Below are positions 54,843-63,834 of a stretch of DNA of 64,000 nucleotides, piece by piece. Every line of letters starts with the position of its first letter. Within the stretch, counting starts at the first letter, position 1. The notes under the pieces were generated by a model. It was not told the origin of the DNA. It did not search any database and saw only the letters and a program-made list of their open reading frames with translations. The translations under genes were made by a program, and so were the position numbers. The DNA is from Sulfurospirillum oryzae. Lineage in GTDB: Bacteria > Campylobacterota > Campylobacteria > Campylobacterales > Sulfurospirillaceae. Location of the stretch: positions 1-64,000 of the forward strand of contig NZ_JANZKZ010000004.1 of NCBI RefSeq assembly GCF_025770725.1, in the 5' to 3' direction.

Positions 54843-55720
54843 TCCTCGTATTGATTTTTCCATCTGCGGTGAAACCAAAACCATTCATCTGGTTTGTTTT
54901 CAATAATCTGTTGTGTTATATTGGCTTGTGCTTGAATACTATTGATGAGAGATTGTTCGCTATCATCAATAGGTGGTAGAATTGGATTGTAAAAGGTTAA
55001 ATCAAAGTGCTCATGATCTTGGGTTGTAATAAATGCAGGGATAATAATACAGTCTGTTTTTTTTGCAAATTGAGCAGCTGCTGGGGTATGTCTTACCAGT
55101 TTCCCAAAAAAAGGAACAAGCACTCCCTCATTTTCAGAAGTATTCTGATCGACAAGTAAGCCTACACTTCCACCGTTTTTAAGAGCTTTGAGAATGCTTC
55201 GCATGGCACCTTTTTTATCTAAAAGCGTTACATTGAAGCGTTGCCTATTTTTTTCTAGAATGGCATTCATTACTTTAGAGTCTAATTCTCTTCCAATAAT
55301 GCTGATTGGCCCGAATTTTGCGCCTACCGCTAAGGACATAATCTCCCAGTTGCCATAATGTGCAGTTTGAAAAATGACCCCTTTTTTGAGTTTTAAAGCT
55401 TCAACATAGATGTGCTCATTGTGAAAAGTCACTTTTTGAAGTAACTTCTCTTTTGAGATGGTTTGATTTTCTATAAAATCTTTGAGCAAGTAAAGTAAAT
55501 TTTTATAACACTGCTTGATAATCTCTATTTTTTGCTCTTCACTCATGCGATCTTCAAAAGCAAGATCTAAATTTACTTTGGCAATTTTGGTGTGTTTTTT
55601 ATCAACTAAATAGCCAATGGCTGCAAAAAGATTAATCAAAAATGTCAATAAAGGTTTTGGTAGTTTGGTCACGAAGAGTTTAAACAACCAAAAAGCTGAT
55701 AGATAAAAATAATCTAACAC
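54830..55720 (-). CDS. lpxL: Lipid A biosynthesis acyltransferase (LpxL/HtrB family)
   Basis: This 296-residue protein has an N-terminal hydrophobic anchor, then the acyltransferase motif HYGNWE (about 117-122, His and Glu of the HX4E active site), GLLVDQNTSENEGV (about 185-198) and FFGKLVRHTPAAA (about 201-213). It adds a secondary acyl chain to lipid A. Whether it is LpxL-type or LpxM-type cannot be decided from sequence. It overlaps waaC by seven bases. Confidence 0.9.
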   Translation of the reverse strand: MLDYFYLSAFWLFKLFVTKLPKPLLTFLINLFAAIGYLVDKKHTKIAKVNLDLAFEDRMSEEQKIEIIKQCYKNLLYLLKDFIENQTISKEKLLQKVTFHNEHIYVEALKLKKGVIFQTAHYGNWEIMSLAVGAKFGPISIIGRELDSKVMNAILEKNRQRFNVTLLDKKGAMRSILKALKNGGSVGLLVDQNTSENEGVLVPFFGKLVRHTPAAAQFAKKTDCIIIPAFITTQDHEHFDLTFYNPILPPIDDSEQSLINSIQAQANITQQIIENKPDEWFWFHRRWKNQYEECYK

Positions 55721-56676
55721 GGGAGTAGTTCCTTTGCTAATGCAATAATTTTTTGAGGATCAATTTGTCGAATACAAAGATCATATTTGTTGATATCTCG
55801 TGCATTTATAGCTTTTTCACAATTTATTGTCAAATTAATAGCCGTTGTAACGGTGTTGCGCTCACTTGGAGTTGGACCAAAAATAGTAATACTAGGGCGA
55901 CCTAATGCCCACGCCATATGCGTTGGACCACTGTCTGCACCTATGACAAGTTGGCTATTTTTAATGATAACTTTGAGTTCATTCAAACTCATTTTTGGAA
56001 GCATCGTTGCGTTGGTATGACCGCAAATAAACTGTGCATCGTTTCTCTCTTCTTCACTCCCCCAAACAATAAAACTTTTTACATGTAAAGCATTGAGGAT
56101 GGTTACAAAATGCTCTTTGGGATAAACTTTACTTTTCCACGACGAACCTGTAATGACAAGAAGTGTTGGCGTGATGTCACTTATATGTGTTGAAAACAAA
56201 AAAGGCTCTTTGGCTTGAATGTCGGGTACCTCAATGCTCAGAGCTTTACATGTAAGCTTGAGATTACGCATAATGACATTTTCTTCATAAGGAACGTAAA
56301 AAGTACTGCTATAAAACAAAGAAGCAAGAGGTTCCCGAAGACTTTGTTTATCAAAACCAACACAGTTTGGGCTTAAAATTCTAGCGACAAGGGCAGATTT
56401 GATTAATCCTTGCAAGTCCAAAACAACGTCATAGTGATTTTGCTTTGAGATCGTTTTGAGCTTTTGATACTCTTTGAAAAAATGAATTTTATTATTTTTA
56501 AGATGAAGGGGATAAATGGTGTGGATATGAGGGTTGTTTTCTAAGATGCCGACAAATTTTTCTTCCACAAACCAATCAATCTGCGCATCTGGAATGTTTT
56601 TTTTGATGTATTGCAAAACGATCATAGCGTGAATAATATCACCCAGTGCCGATAGTTTTACAATCGCAATTTTCAT
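55714..56676 (-). CDS. waaC: LPS heptosyltransferase I
   Basis: This 320-residue GT9 enzyme starts KIAIVKLSALGDIIHAM, the WaaC signature, and has DWFVEEKF (about 35-42), DLQGLIKSAL (about 86-95) and VIGADSGPTHMAWALG (about 246-261). It adds the first heptose to Kdo. It is the first gene of the minus-strand LOS block. It holds two copies of the iterated palindrome. The divergent gap to the exonuclease gene is 67 bases. Confidence 0.93.
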   Translation of the reverse strand: MKIAIVKLSALGDIIHAMIVLQYIKKNIPDAQIDWFVEEKFVGILENNPHIHTIYPLHLKNNKIHFFKEYQKLKTISKQNHYDVVLDLQGLIKSALVARILSPNCVGFDKQSLREPLASLFYSSTFYVPYEENVIMRNLKLTCKALSIEVPDIQAKEPFLFSTHISDITPTLLVITGSSWKSKVYPKEHFVTILNALHVKSFIVWGSEEERNDAQFICGHTNATMLPKMSLNELKVIIKNSQLVIGADSGPTHMAWALGRPSITIFGPTPSERNTVTTAINLTINCEKAINARDINKYDLCIRQIDPQKIIALAKELLPC

Positions 56677-56707
56677 TCCGTATCATCCCTTTTTAAATGA
56701 GTTAAGT

Positions 56708-56713
56708 TATAAT
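56708..56713 (+). promoter_or_regulatory. -10 box of the exonuclease-manB-rml unit
   Basis: TATAAT lies 31 bases before the ATG at 56744. The same AT-rich stretch may also serve waaC on the other strand. Confidence 0.4.
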
Positions 56714-56743
56714 TTTAACTAAATGTGACTTAAAGGCTGTTCA

Positions 56744-57532
56744 ATGATCTGTGTGTTCGATATAGAGACCATCCCTGATACCAAGCTAATTCGTAATGTT
56801 TTGCATCTTGAAGGAGAAGATCTCGAGGTTTCTCTTTTAGCGCAAAAGGAGCAAGAAGAGAAGAGTGGTAGTAGTTTTTTACCGCTTTCATTTCATAAAA
56901 TTGTGGCAATTTCGGCTGTTATTGCCGATGATTTTGGTATGTTTCGCAAGGTCAGTAGTATCGATGGTGCGAATGAGCATGAAATGATCAAGAACTTTCT
57001 AGGATTCATCAACAAACACAATCCTAAGCTGGTGAGTTTTAACGGACGTAGCTTTGATATGCCTCTTTTGATGCTTCGTGCCATGCAATACAACCTTACA
57101 TGTAACGCCTATTTTGAAGTGGAAAACAAAGAGTTGGGTAAAAACAAGTGGGAAAATTACCGCGCTCGTTACTCAGACCGTTTTCATGTTGATTTGTTGG
57201 ACCATTTATGTGAATTTGGTGCGGTACGAGGTATGAAATTAGACCATGTCTGCTCGATGGTAGGACTTCCTGGCAAATACGATGTCCATGGCGATCAGGT
57301 ACTGGAGCTTTACTATGCAGGTGAGATTGATGCCATCAAGGAGTATTGTGAGAGCGATGTGCTGAACACTTATTGGCTATTTTTGAAGTATGAACTCTTA
57401 AAAGGCAACCTCATTATAGAGGATTATCAGCGCTCTTTAGCTACAATGCAGGAAAATTTGCGAGTCGAGAAGTCTTATACGGACGTCTTTGGCATCGCAA
57501 TTGAAGAAGAATTATACAAGGAGAACCATTGA
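56744..57532 (+). CDS. Predicted 3'-5' exonuclease (DEDD family)
   Basis: This 262-residue protein has the ExoI block CVFDIETIPD (about 3-12), the ExoII block SFNGRSFDMPLL (about 97-108) and an ExoIII-like block YCESDVLNTYWLF (about 205-217). It matches the PF10108-type family of predicted polymerase-associated 3'-5' exonucleases. Its role in the cell is unknown. It overlaps the next gene by four bases, although the functions appear unrelated. One palindrome copy is inside. Confidence 0.88.
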   Translation: MICVFDIETIPDTKLIRNVLHLEGEDLEVSLLAQKEQEEKSGSSFLPLSFHKIVAISAVIADDFGMFRKVSSIDGANEHEMIKNFLGFINKHNPKLVSFNGRSFDMPLLMLRAMQYNLTCNAYFEVENKELGKNKWENYRARYSDRFHVDLLDHLCEFGAVRGMKLDHVCSMVGLPGKYDVHGDQVLELYYAGEIDAIKEYCESDVLNTYWLFLKYELLKGNLIIEDYQRSLATMQENLRVEKSYTDVFGIAIEEELYKENH

Positions 57533-58899
57533 AAACGATATTTAGAGAGTATGACATCAGAGGTATCTACGAAAAAGAGCTTAACGAGCAAACGGTTAAA
57601 TTAATTGGGTATTTTTTAGGAAAACAGATAGCTAAAGTAGGTAAAACGGTTGCCATCGGTTATGACGCACGTTCGCATTCACCGATTTTATGTGAGTATC
57701 TTACAAGCGGACTTAACAAAGCGGGTTGTAAAGTGCTTACAATGGGTCTTGTCGCAACACCTGTAAATTATTTTAGTAACTTTCAAGATTTTAATGGCGT
57801 GAACCCGAATGCTTCGATTATGATCACAGGTTCTCACAACCCAAGTGAATACAATGGTTTTAAAATCACCATCGATAAAAAACCGTTTTTTGGCGAAGAT
57901 ATTTACGCTCTTGGTCGAGAAATTATGCAAAATTATGAGCTAGAGATCGAAGATGATTTAAGTTCAACTTTTATTAATGCAAAAGAGCGCTATATTGCTT
58001 ATCTTATCAAAGAGTTTGACCATCTTAAAGGCTTCAATCAGCCGTTTGTCTATGACTGTGGAAATGGCGTAGCAGGCGTTGTGGTACAAGATGTTTTCAA
58101 GGCTCTAGGCTTTACATGTAAAGGTTTGTACACCGATCCTGATGGCACATTCCCAAATCATCACCCAGACCCAACGGTAGAGAAAAATCTTAAAGATATT
58201 AAAAAAGAGCTTGAGGGCGAGTATGCGCTTGGGTTTGCTTATGATGGCGATGCTGATAGGTTGGCGTTTTTGACCAAACACAACAATGTCAAGGGTGACA
58301 TCATGGCGATTCTTTTCTCAAGTGCTATGAAAAATCCAACCGTCATTGGCGAAGTGAAATGTTCTCAAGTGATGTACGATGAAATCAATAAGCGTGGCAA
58401 GGCGATTATGTACAAAACAGGACACAGTAACCTTAAAGTGATGATCGCTAAAACCAATGCTGATTTTGCAGCGGAAGTCAGTGGTCACCTCTTCTTTAAT
58501 GACCGTTATTTTGGCTATGACGATGCGATTTACGCAACACTTCGTATGATTGAAATGGTGAAAAATGGTTTGGACGTGGATGCTGAAATCGCCAAACTTC
58601 CTGTCGTTTACTCTACCGAAGAGCTTAAAGTAGAAACCAACGAAAATGACAAGTTTCCTCTGGTTGAAAAAGTCAAAGAGCTTTTGAAAAACCCTCCAAA
58701 AGATTTTCCTGCCATCAAAGAGATTGTCGATGTCGATGGTGTTAGGGTTATCTTTAACGATGGTTGGGGTTTAGTGCGAGCAAGTAATACAACACCCGTT
58801 TTAGTCACACGTTTTGAATCAACGAATGCGGATAACGCGAAATTGTATGAGAAAAAACTGAACGAACTGATCGCGTACGCTAAAGCAGAGCTTCACTAA
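57529..58899 (+). CDS. manB: Phosphomannomutase/phosphoglucomutase
   Basis: This 456-residue alpha-D-phosphohexomutase has the phosphoserine loop [11 protein letters not shown] (about 98-108), the metal-binding DGDADRL (about 238-244) and the sugar-binding EVSGHLFF (about 321-328). It supplies hexose 1-phosphates for sugar nucleotides. The TTG start at 57529 has AAGGAG at 57518-57523 five bases upstream and overlaps the preceding stop. One perfect palindrome copy is inside, read in the Thr-Cys frame. Confidence 0.92.
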   Translation: MKTIFREYDIRGIYEKELNEQTVKLIGYFLGKQIAKVGKTVAIGYDARSHSPILCEYLTSGLNKAGCKVLTMGLVATPVNYFSNFQDFNGVNPNASIMITGSHNPSEYNGFKITIDKKPFFGEDIYALGREIMQNYELEIEDDLSSTFINAKERYIAYLIKEFDHLKGFNQPFVYDCGNGVAGVVVQDVFKALGFTCKGLYTDPDGTFPNHHPDPTVEKNLKDIKKELEGEYALGFAYDGDADRLAFLTKHNNVKGDIMAILFSSAMKNPTVIGEVKCSQVMYDEINKRGKAIMYKTGHSNLKVMIAKTNADFAAEVSGHLFFNDRYFGYDDAIYATLRMIEMVKNGLDVDAEIAKLPVVYSTEELKVETNENDKFPLVEKVKELLKNPPKDFPAIKEIVDVDGVRVIFNDGWGLVRASNTTPVLVTRFESTNADNAKLYEKKLNELIAYAKAELH

Positions 58900-58900
58900 C

Positions 58901-59764
58901 ATGAAAGGCATCATCCTAGCAGGTGGAAGCGGAACGAGGCTTTATCCTGTAACACAAACGATCAGCAAACAACTCTTGCCGATTTACGATAAGCCGATGA
59001 TCTATTATCCCTTGTCTGTTTTGATGCTAGCGGGAATTCGTGAAATTTTAATTATCTCTACACCTCAAGACATTGGTAAATTTGAGGCCCTTTTAGGAGA
59101 TGGTTCACACTGGGGATTAACGCTTTCGTATAAAATTCAGCCAAGTCCCGATGGATTGGCACAAGCGTTTCTTTTAGGTGAAGAATTCATTGGAGATGAT
59201 AGTGTTTGTTTGATCTTGGGTGATAATATCTTCTACGGTCAAGGCTTTACGCCATTGCTTCAAAGCTCAGCCAAACTTGAAAAAGGTGCAATTGTTTTTG
59301 GGTATCAGGTCAAAGACCCTCAGCGTTTTGGTGTGGTTGAGTTTGATGAGAATCAAAAAGCGATTAGCATTGAAGAAAAGCCTAAAAACCCCAAATCTAA
59401 TTTTGCGGTAACGGGGCTTTATTTTTACGACAACAGCGTCATTGAGATTGCTAAAAATGTCAAGCCTTCAGAGCGAGGCGAGCTTGAAATTACAACGGTA
59501 AATGAGGCATACCTTAAACGAGGCGATTTACATGTAGAGGTTTTAGGGCGTGGTTTTGCTTGGCTGGATACTGGAACACATGATAGTTTGATTGAAGCGG
59601 GAATGTTCGTACAAACGATTGAAAAACGACAAGGTTATAAGATAGCTTGTTTGGAAGAGATCGCTTACAATTATGGCTGGATTACCAAAGAGCAAGTGCT
59701 AGAAATTGCAAAACCACTCAGTAAAAACGGTTATGGCGAATACCTCAAGGATTTGGTGAAATGA
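58901..59764 (+). CDS. rmlA: Glucose-1-phosphate thymidylyltransferase
   Basis: This 287-residue protein has [16 protein letters not shown] (residues 3-18), [12 protein letters not shown] (about 26-37), LGDNIFYG (about 107-114) and [14 protein letters not shown] (about 160-173), the RmlA signature. It makes dTDP-glucose. The stop overlaps the rmlB start by four bases. RmlC and RmlD are not seen here, so the final sugar need not be rhamnose. Confidence 0.96.
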   Translation: MKGIILAGGSGTRLYPVTQTISKQLLPIYDKPMIYYPLSVLMLAGIREILIISTPQDIGKFEALLGDGSHWGLTLSYKIQPSPDGLAQAFLLGEEFIGDDSVCLILGDNIFYGQGFTPLLQSSAKLEKGAIVFGYQVKDPQRFGVVEFDENQKAISIEEKPKNPKSNFAVTGLYFYDNSVIEIAKNVKPSERGELEITTVNEAYLKRGDLHVEVLGRGFAWLDTGTHDSLIEAGMFVQTIEKRQGYKIACLEEIAYNYGWITKEQVLEIAKPLSKNGYGEYLKDLVK

Positions 59765-60783
59765 GTAAAAAACATATTTTAGTTACTGGCTGTGCAGGAT
59801 TTATCGGCTCAAATTTTGTGCCGTACTTCTTAGAACAATACCCTGATTACCATCTGGTCAATCTTGATCTCTTAACGTATGCTGGTAATTTAGAAAATCT
59901 GTGCGAAGTTGAAAACAACGAGCGTTATACGTTTGTTCAAGGCGACATTTGCGATCGAACTTTAGTTGAATCCATCTTTGAAGATTATAATATTAGAGGC
60001 GTGATTCACTTTGCGGCCGAATCGCATGTGGATAACTCCATTAAAAATCCAGGTGTTTTTATAGAAACGAATGTTAATGGAACGTTCACACTTCTTGATG
60101 TCGCCTACAAGTATTGGATGGAAAAACCTTTTGTACTTTTAGAAGGGTATGAAGAGTGCCGTTTTCATCATATTTCCACCGATGAGGTCTATGGAACGCT
60201 TGGAGCTACGGGGCTTTTTACAGAGAGCACTTGCTATGCGCCAAATTCTCCTTATTCGGCGAGTAAAGCGGGAAGCGATATGATTGTCAGGGCGTATCAT
60301 CACACGTATGGCATGAATACCGTCATTACCAACTGTTCCAACAACTATGGACCAAAACAGCATGATGAAAAACTTATCCCTACCATTATTCGCAAAGCAC
60401 TTAGTCATCAAAAAATTCCTATATATGGTGATGGTAAAAATATTCGTGATTGGCTCTATGTCTTAGATCATTGCAAGGGAATTGATCTTGTTTATCATGA
60501 GGGACTTTCTGGTGAGACGTATAATATTGGTGGACGAAATGAGAGAGATAATCTCTATATCGCGCATAAAATTTGTGAAATACTCGACACCCTCAAGCCT
60601 AAAAGAAGTTCATATAAAGAGTTAATTACATTTGTGGAAGATAGAGCGGGTCATGATAGACGTTATGCCATTGACGCCACAAAAATTGAGACAAAACTTG
60701 GTTGGGCTGCTGAAGAGAATTTTGAGAGTGGCATACTTAAAACCATTGAATGGTATTTGGAAAAATATAGGACAGACGTATAA
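59761..60783 (+). CDS. rmlB: dTDP-glucose 4,6-dehydratase
   Basis: This 340-residue protein has the NAD-binding [12 protein letters not shown] (residues 8-19), HFAAESHVD (about 82-90), the active-site STDEVYG (about 137-143) and YSASKAGSD (about 164-172). It converts dTDP-glucose to the 4-keto-6-deoxy sugar. It directly abuts the following DNA ligase gene. Confidence 0.96.
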   Translation: MSKKHILVTGCAGFIGSNFVPYFLEQYPDYHLVNLDLLTYAGNLENLCEVENNERYTFVQGDICDRTLVESIFEDYNIRGVIHFAAESHVDNSIKNPGVFIETNVNGTFTLLDVAYKYWMEKPFVLLEGYEECRFHHISTDEVYGTLGATGLFTESTCYAPNSPYSASKAGSDMIVRAYHHTYGMNTVITNCSNNYGPKQHDEKLIPTIIRKALSHQKIPIYGDGKNIRDWLYVLDHCKGIDLVYHEGLSGETYNIGGRNERDNLYIAHKICEILDTLKPKRSSYKELITFVEDRAGHDRRYAIDATKIETKLGWAAEENFESGILKTIEWYLEKYRTDV

Positions 60784-61602
60784 ATGAAGCGTTTGATTGT
60801 TCTTTGGTTAATGCTTGCAAGTATGATGTTCGCGGCAAAGCCTGAACTTATGCTACTGCAAGAGTGGCAAGGGCAAGATGTTTCTGGATGGCTTATGAGT
60901 GAAAAAATGGATGGAGTAAGAGCTTATTGGGATGGACAAAAACTCATCTCTAGAAGCGGGGTTGAACTCTCTCCACCTGCTTGGTTTATTGAAGGGTTTC
61001 CTCCTTTTGCAGTTGATGGTGAATTATGGAGTAAGCGAGGAGATTTTGAGAATATTATCTCGATTGTCAAGAAAAAAGAACCTCATGAGGGGTGGAAAAA
61101 TATTGCTTTTTATGCGTTTGACGTTCCCCATGAAACTGGTGGTTTGATCCAACGATTAATCAAACTTGAATACTATTTAAAACTCAATCAGGCTAATTAT
61201 TTAAAAGTTGCTAAACAGATTACATGTAAAGATGAAGAGCATTTAAAAAGTTTTTTACAAGAGATCGAAAAAGGTGGTGGAGAGGGTGTTGTTGTTCGCA
61301 ATCCTGACACAAAATACGTTGCAAAGCGTGATCCCGCATCTTTAAAAATTAAGAGCTTTCAAGATGCAGAGTGTGAAGTGCTTGAGCATCATAAAGGCGA
61401 AGGTAAATACAAAAACAGCTTTGGTTCGCTTACATGTAAAAACGATGAGGGTGTTATGTTTGATATAGGTTCTGGTTTTAGCGAAGCTGAACGTAAAAAT
61501 CCTCCTTCTATTGGTTCGAAAATTACGTATAAATTTCAAGAAATAACCAAAGGCGGTAAGCCGCGATTCCCTGTTTATATGAGATTAAAAGAAGAGATTT
61601 AG
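60784..61602 (+). CDS. ATP-dependent DNA ligase with signal peptide (Lig E type)
   Basis: The protein is 272 residues. A signal peptide (about 1-18, ending MMFAA) precedes the adenylation motif EKMDGVRAYWDG (about 40-51), whose Lys is the AMP-binding residue. FAVDGELW, FYAFDV, GGGEGVVVRNP (about 160-170) and LKIKSF complete the nucleotidyltransferase motifs. A minimal OB-fold domain follows (about 185-272). Lig E enzymes seal DNA nicks and are thought to act in the periplasm of bacteria able to take up DNA. It is an odd neighbour in a sugar-nucleotide operon. Two palindrome copies lie 210 bases apart inside it. Confidence 0.9.
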   Translation: MKRLIVLWLMLASMMFAAKPELMLLQEWQGQDVSGWLMSEKMDGVRAYWDGQKLISRSGVELSPPAWFIEGFPPFAVDGELWSKRGDFENIISIVKKKEPHEGWKNIAFYAFDVPHETGGLIQRLIKLEYYLKLNQANYLKVAKQITCKDEEHLKSFLQEIEKGGGEGVVVRNPDTKYVAKRDPASLKIKSFQDAECEVLEHHKGEGKYKNSFGSLTCKNDEGVMFDIGSGFSEAERKNPPSIGSKITYKFQEITKGGKPRFPVYMRLKEEI

Positions 61603-61609
61603 GATAAAA

Positions 61610-62872
61610 ATGATGGATAAAATAGCAATTATTGGACTAGGTTATGTGGGGCTTCCTTTAGCAGTAGAATTTTCAAAAAAATATTCTGTTGTTGGATTTG
61701 ATATTTTTCAAGCACGTATTGATGAGCTTAAAAAGGGTCACGACAGAACATTGGAATTAACCACAGAAGAACTACAAGAATCCATCACCCAAGGTATCCA
61801 CTTTAGCACTAACCTTGACGATCTTAGTAGTTGCACTATCTTTATCGTCACGGTACCTACGCCTATTGATGCGAGTAATCGTCCTGATCTTACACCACTG
61901 GTAAAAGCGAGTGAAACCGTGGGAAAAGTACTAAAAAAAGATGACATTGTCATTTACGAAAGTACGGTTTACCCTGGTGTCACCGAAGAGGTGTGTGTGC
62001 CTGTGCTTGAGCGTGTTTCAGGGTTTGTTTTCAATCGAGATTTTTTTGCGGGGTATTCGCCAGAACGTATCAATCCTGGGGACAAAAAGCATACGGTTAA
62101 AAATATTTTAAAAGTCACTTCGGGGTCTACACCTCAAGTTGCTGATAAAGTAGATGCCTTGTATCGCAGTATCATTCTTGCAGGAACGCATAAAGCTTCA
62201 TCGATTAAAGTTGCAGAAGCGAGCAAAGTCATAGAAAACACTCAAAGAGACGTCAATATTGCCTTGATTAATGAATTGGCTCTTATTTTCAATACCATGG
62301 GCATTGATACGGGTGAAGTTATTGAAGCTGCGGCTACGAAGTGGAATTTTATTAAGCTCAAACCGGGTCTTGTGGGTGGGCATTGTATTGGGGTCGATCC
62401 TTACTACCTCACCTATAAGGCAGAAGAGCTCGGTTATAAGCCCAATCTCATTTTGGGTGCGCGCCAGATCAATAATGGCATGGGTAAATACATAGCCGAT
62501 AAAACCATCAAATTGATGATCGAACACGATACAAAAATTAAAGATGCGAATGTTCTCATTTTAGGTCTTACCTTTAAAGAAGACTGCCCTGATATTCGCA
62601 ATACAAAAGTTATTGATATTATAGAAGAGTTGAAATCATTTAAATGCCATGTTGATATTTACGATCCATGGGTTGATAAGGCTGAAGCAAAGCTTCATTA
62701 TGGTTTTGAGCTTATTGATAACCCTTTTGAAAACGATAAAAAATATGATTCTATTGTTGTTGCTGTGGGGCATAGTCAGTTTGTTTCGCTGGGCACAGAA
62801 GATTATGCAAAGTTAAGCAGTGTTATCATTGATGTTAAAGGGATTGTCAAAAATCCTACTTGGAGGCTTTAA
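61610..62872 (+). CDS. UDP-N-acetyl-hexosamine 6-dehydrogenase (WbpA/TviB type)
   Basis: This 420-residue protein has the NAD-binding GLGYVGLPLA (about 10-19), TVPTPID (about 84-90), the catalytic GGHCIGVDPYYLTYKA (about 257-272, Cys nucleophile) and GLTFKEDCPDIRNTK (about 318-332). The GVDPYYLT form is that of enzymes acting on UDP-GlcNAc or UDP-GalNAc rather than on UDP-glucose. It provides the uronic acid substrate for the next two genes. Confidence 0.92.
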   Translation: MMDKIAIIGLGYVGLPLAVEFSKKYSVVGFDIFQARIDELKKGHDRTLELTTEELQESITQGIHFSTNLDDLSSCTIFIVTVPTPIDASNRPDLTPLVKASETVGKVLKKDDIVIYESTVYPGVTEEVCVPVLERVSGFVFNRDFFAGYSPERINPGDKKHTVKNILKVTSGSTPQVADKVDALYRSIILAGTHKASSIKVAEASKVIENTQRDVNIALINELALIFNTMGIDTGEVIEAAATKWNFIKLKPGLVGGHCIGVDPYYLTYKAEELGYKPNLILGARQINNGMGKYIADKTIKLMIEHDTKIKDANVLILGLTFKEDCPDIRNTKVIDIIEELKSFKCHVDIYDPWVDKAEAKLHYGFELIDNPFENDKKYDSIVVAVGHSQFVSLGTEDYAKLSSVIIDVKGIVKNPTWRL

Positions 62873-62874
62873 AA

Positions 62875-63834
62875 ATGAAAAATTTTGCATTAATAGGTGC
62901 CGCTGGTTACATAGCGCCGAGACATATGAAAGCAATTAAAGATACTGGACATGATCTTGTATGTGCTTTAGATAAAAATGATAGTGTAGGTATTATTGAT
63001 AGTTATTTTCCAAATGCTAGTTTTTTTACAGAATTTGAGAGGTTCGATCGTTTTGTAGATAAGTGGCATAGAGAAAAAGATAAAAAAATTGAATATGTAG
63101 CAATTGCAACACCCAATTACCTTCATGATTCCCATATCCGTTTTGCCTTGCGTAATGGTGCGCATGCAATTTGTGAAAAGCCATTAGTCCTTAATCCTCA
63201 CAATATTGATCAGCTCAAAATAATTGAAGAAGAAAGTGGCAAAAAAGTTTATAATATTTTACAACTCAGGCTTCATGATTCTATTATTGCGCTGAAAGAA
63301 AAGATTAGTCAAGAATTAGCCTCTACCCCAAATAAAATATATGATATTGACTTAACCTATCTTACAAGTCGAGGTCAATGGTATTTTACAAGTTGGAAAG
63401 GGGATGCGACTAAAAGTGGTGAAATAGCTACTAATATTGGTGTGCATTTTTTTGATATGCTCTCTTGGATATTTGGACCTATTGAAGAAAATATTGTACA
63501 TCTCAAACAAGCTGATACTAATGCTGGTTTTATGAAGCTCAAAAACGCAAATGTTAGATGGTTTTTGAGTGTCAATTATGACTATATCCCTGAAGAAGTT
63601 AAAGCGAGTGGTAAACGAACATTTCGAAGTATTTTAGTTGATGGTAAAGAATTAGAATTTAGTGAAGGTTTTACAGAACTTCATACCATGAGCTATAAGC
63701 ATATTTTAGAAGGTGGCGGGTTTGGTTTAGAAGAAGCACGTAATTCTATCAATATTGTTTCAACTATTCGAAGATTAGAACCATTAGGTCTTAAAGGTGA
63801 ATACCATCCATTTGCTTACAAGGTGTTACATTAA
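62875..63834 (+). CDS. wbpB: UDP-GlcNAcA 3-dehydrogenase (WbpB/WlbA family)
   Basis: This 319-residue Gfo/Idh/MocA oxidoreductase has GAAGYIAPRHMKAI (about 8-21), AIATPNYLHDSHI (about 77-89) and CEKPLVLNP (about 100-108). WlbA/WbpB enzymes oxidise C3 of UDP-GlcNAcA before transamination by WbpE. I chose the ATG at 62875, preceded by GGAGG at 62862-62866. The stop overlaps the next start by one base (TAATG). Confidence 0.92.
   Translation: MKNFALIGAAGYIAPRHMKAIKDTGHDLVCALDKNDSVGIIDSYFPNASFFTEFERFDRFVDKWHREKDKKIEYVAIATPNYLHDSHIRFALRNGAHAICEKPLVLNPHNIDQLKIIEEESGKKVYNILQLRLHDSIIALKEKISQELASTPNKIYDIDLTYLTSRGQWYFTSWKGDATKSGEIATNIGVHFFDMLSWIFGPIEENIVHLKQADTNAGFMKLKNANVRWFLSVNYDYIPEEVKASGKRTFRSILVDGKELEFSEGFTELHTMSYKHILEGGGFGLEEARNSINIVSTIRRLEPLGLKGEYHPFAYKVLH

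Larger units (their letters stand above)
28605..61440. repeat. Iterated palindrome TTTACATGTAAA, 23 copies of core TACATGTA
   Basis: The umbrella entry covers scattered short sites, not a continuous repeat. Starts of the 12-base frame: 28605, 29796, 30045, 33944, 33965, 34220, 34364, 37973, 39453, 41635, 43442, 45978, 46371, 47169, 48330, 49785, 56078, 56245, 57095, 58111, 59527, 61219, 61429. Ten are perfect TTTACATGTAAA; the others differ only at the outer bases (often GG replacing the last AA). Twenty lie in genes, read as Leu-His-Val (13) or Thr-Cys (7); the third frame would contain a stop. Three are intergenic. None occurs in the transposon or the petA fragment. Base composition alone predicts about one copy over this span. 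Confidence 0.9.

Noticed and set aside
28605-61440. Palindrome explained by codon preference for Leu-His-Val-Lys
   Set aside because: A different frame (Thr-Cys-Lys) and intergenic sites carry the same DNA palindrome, so protein sequence alone does not explain it.
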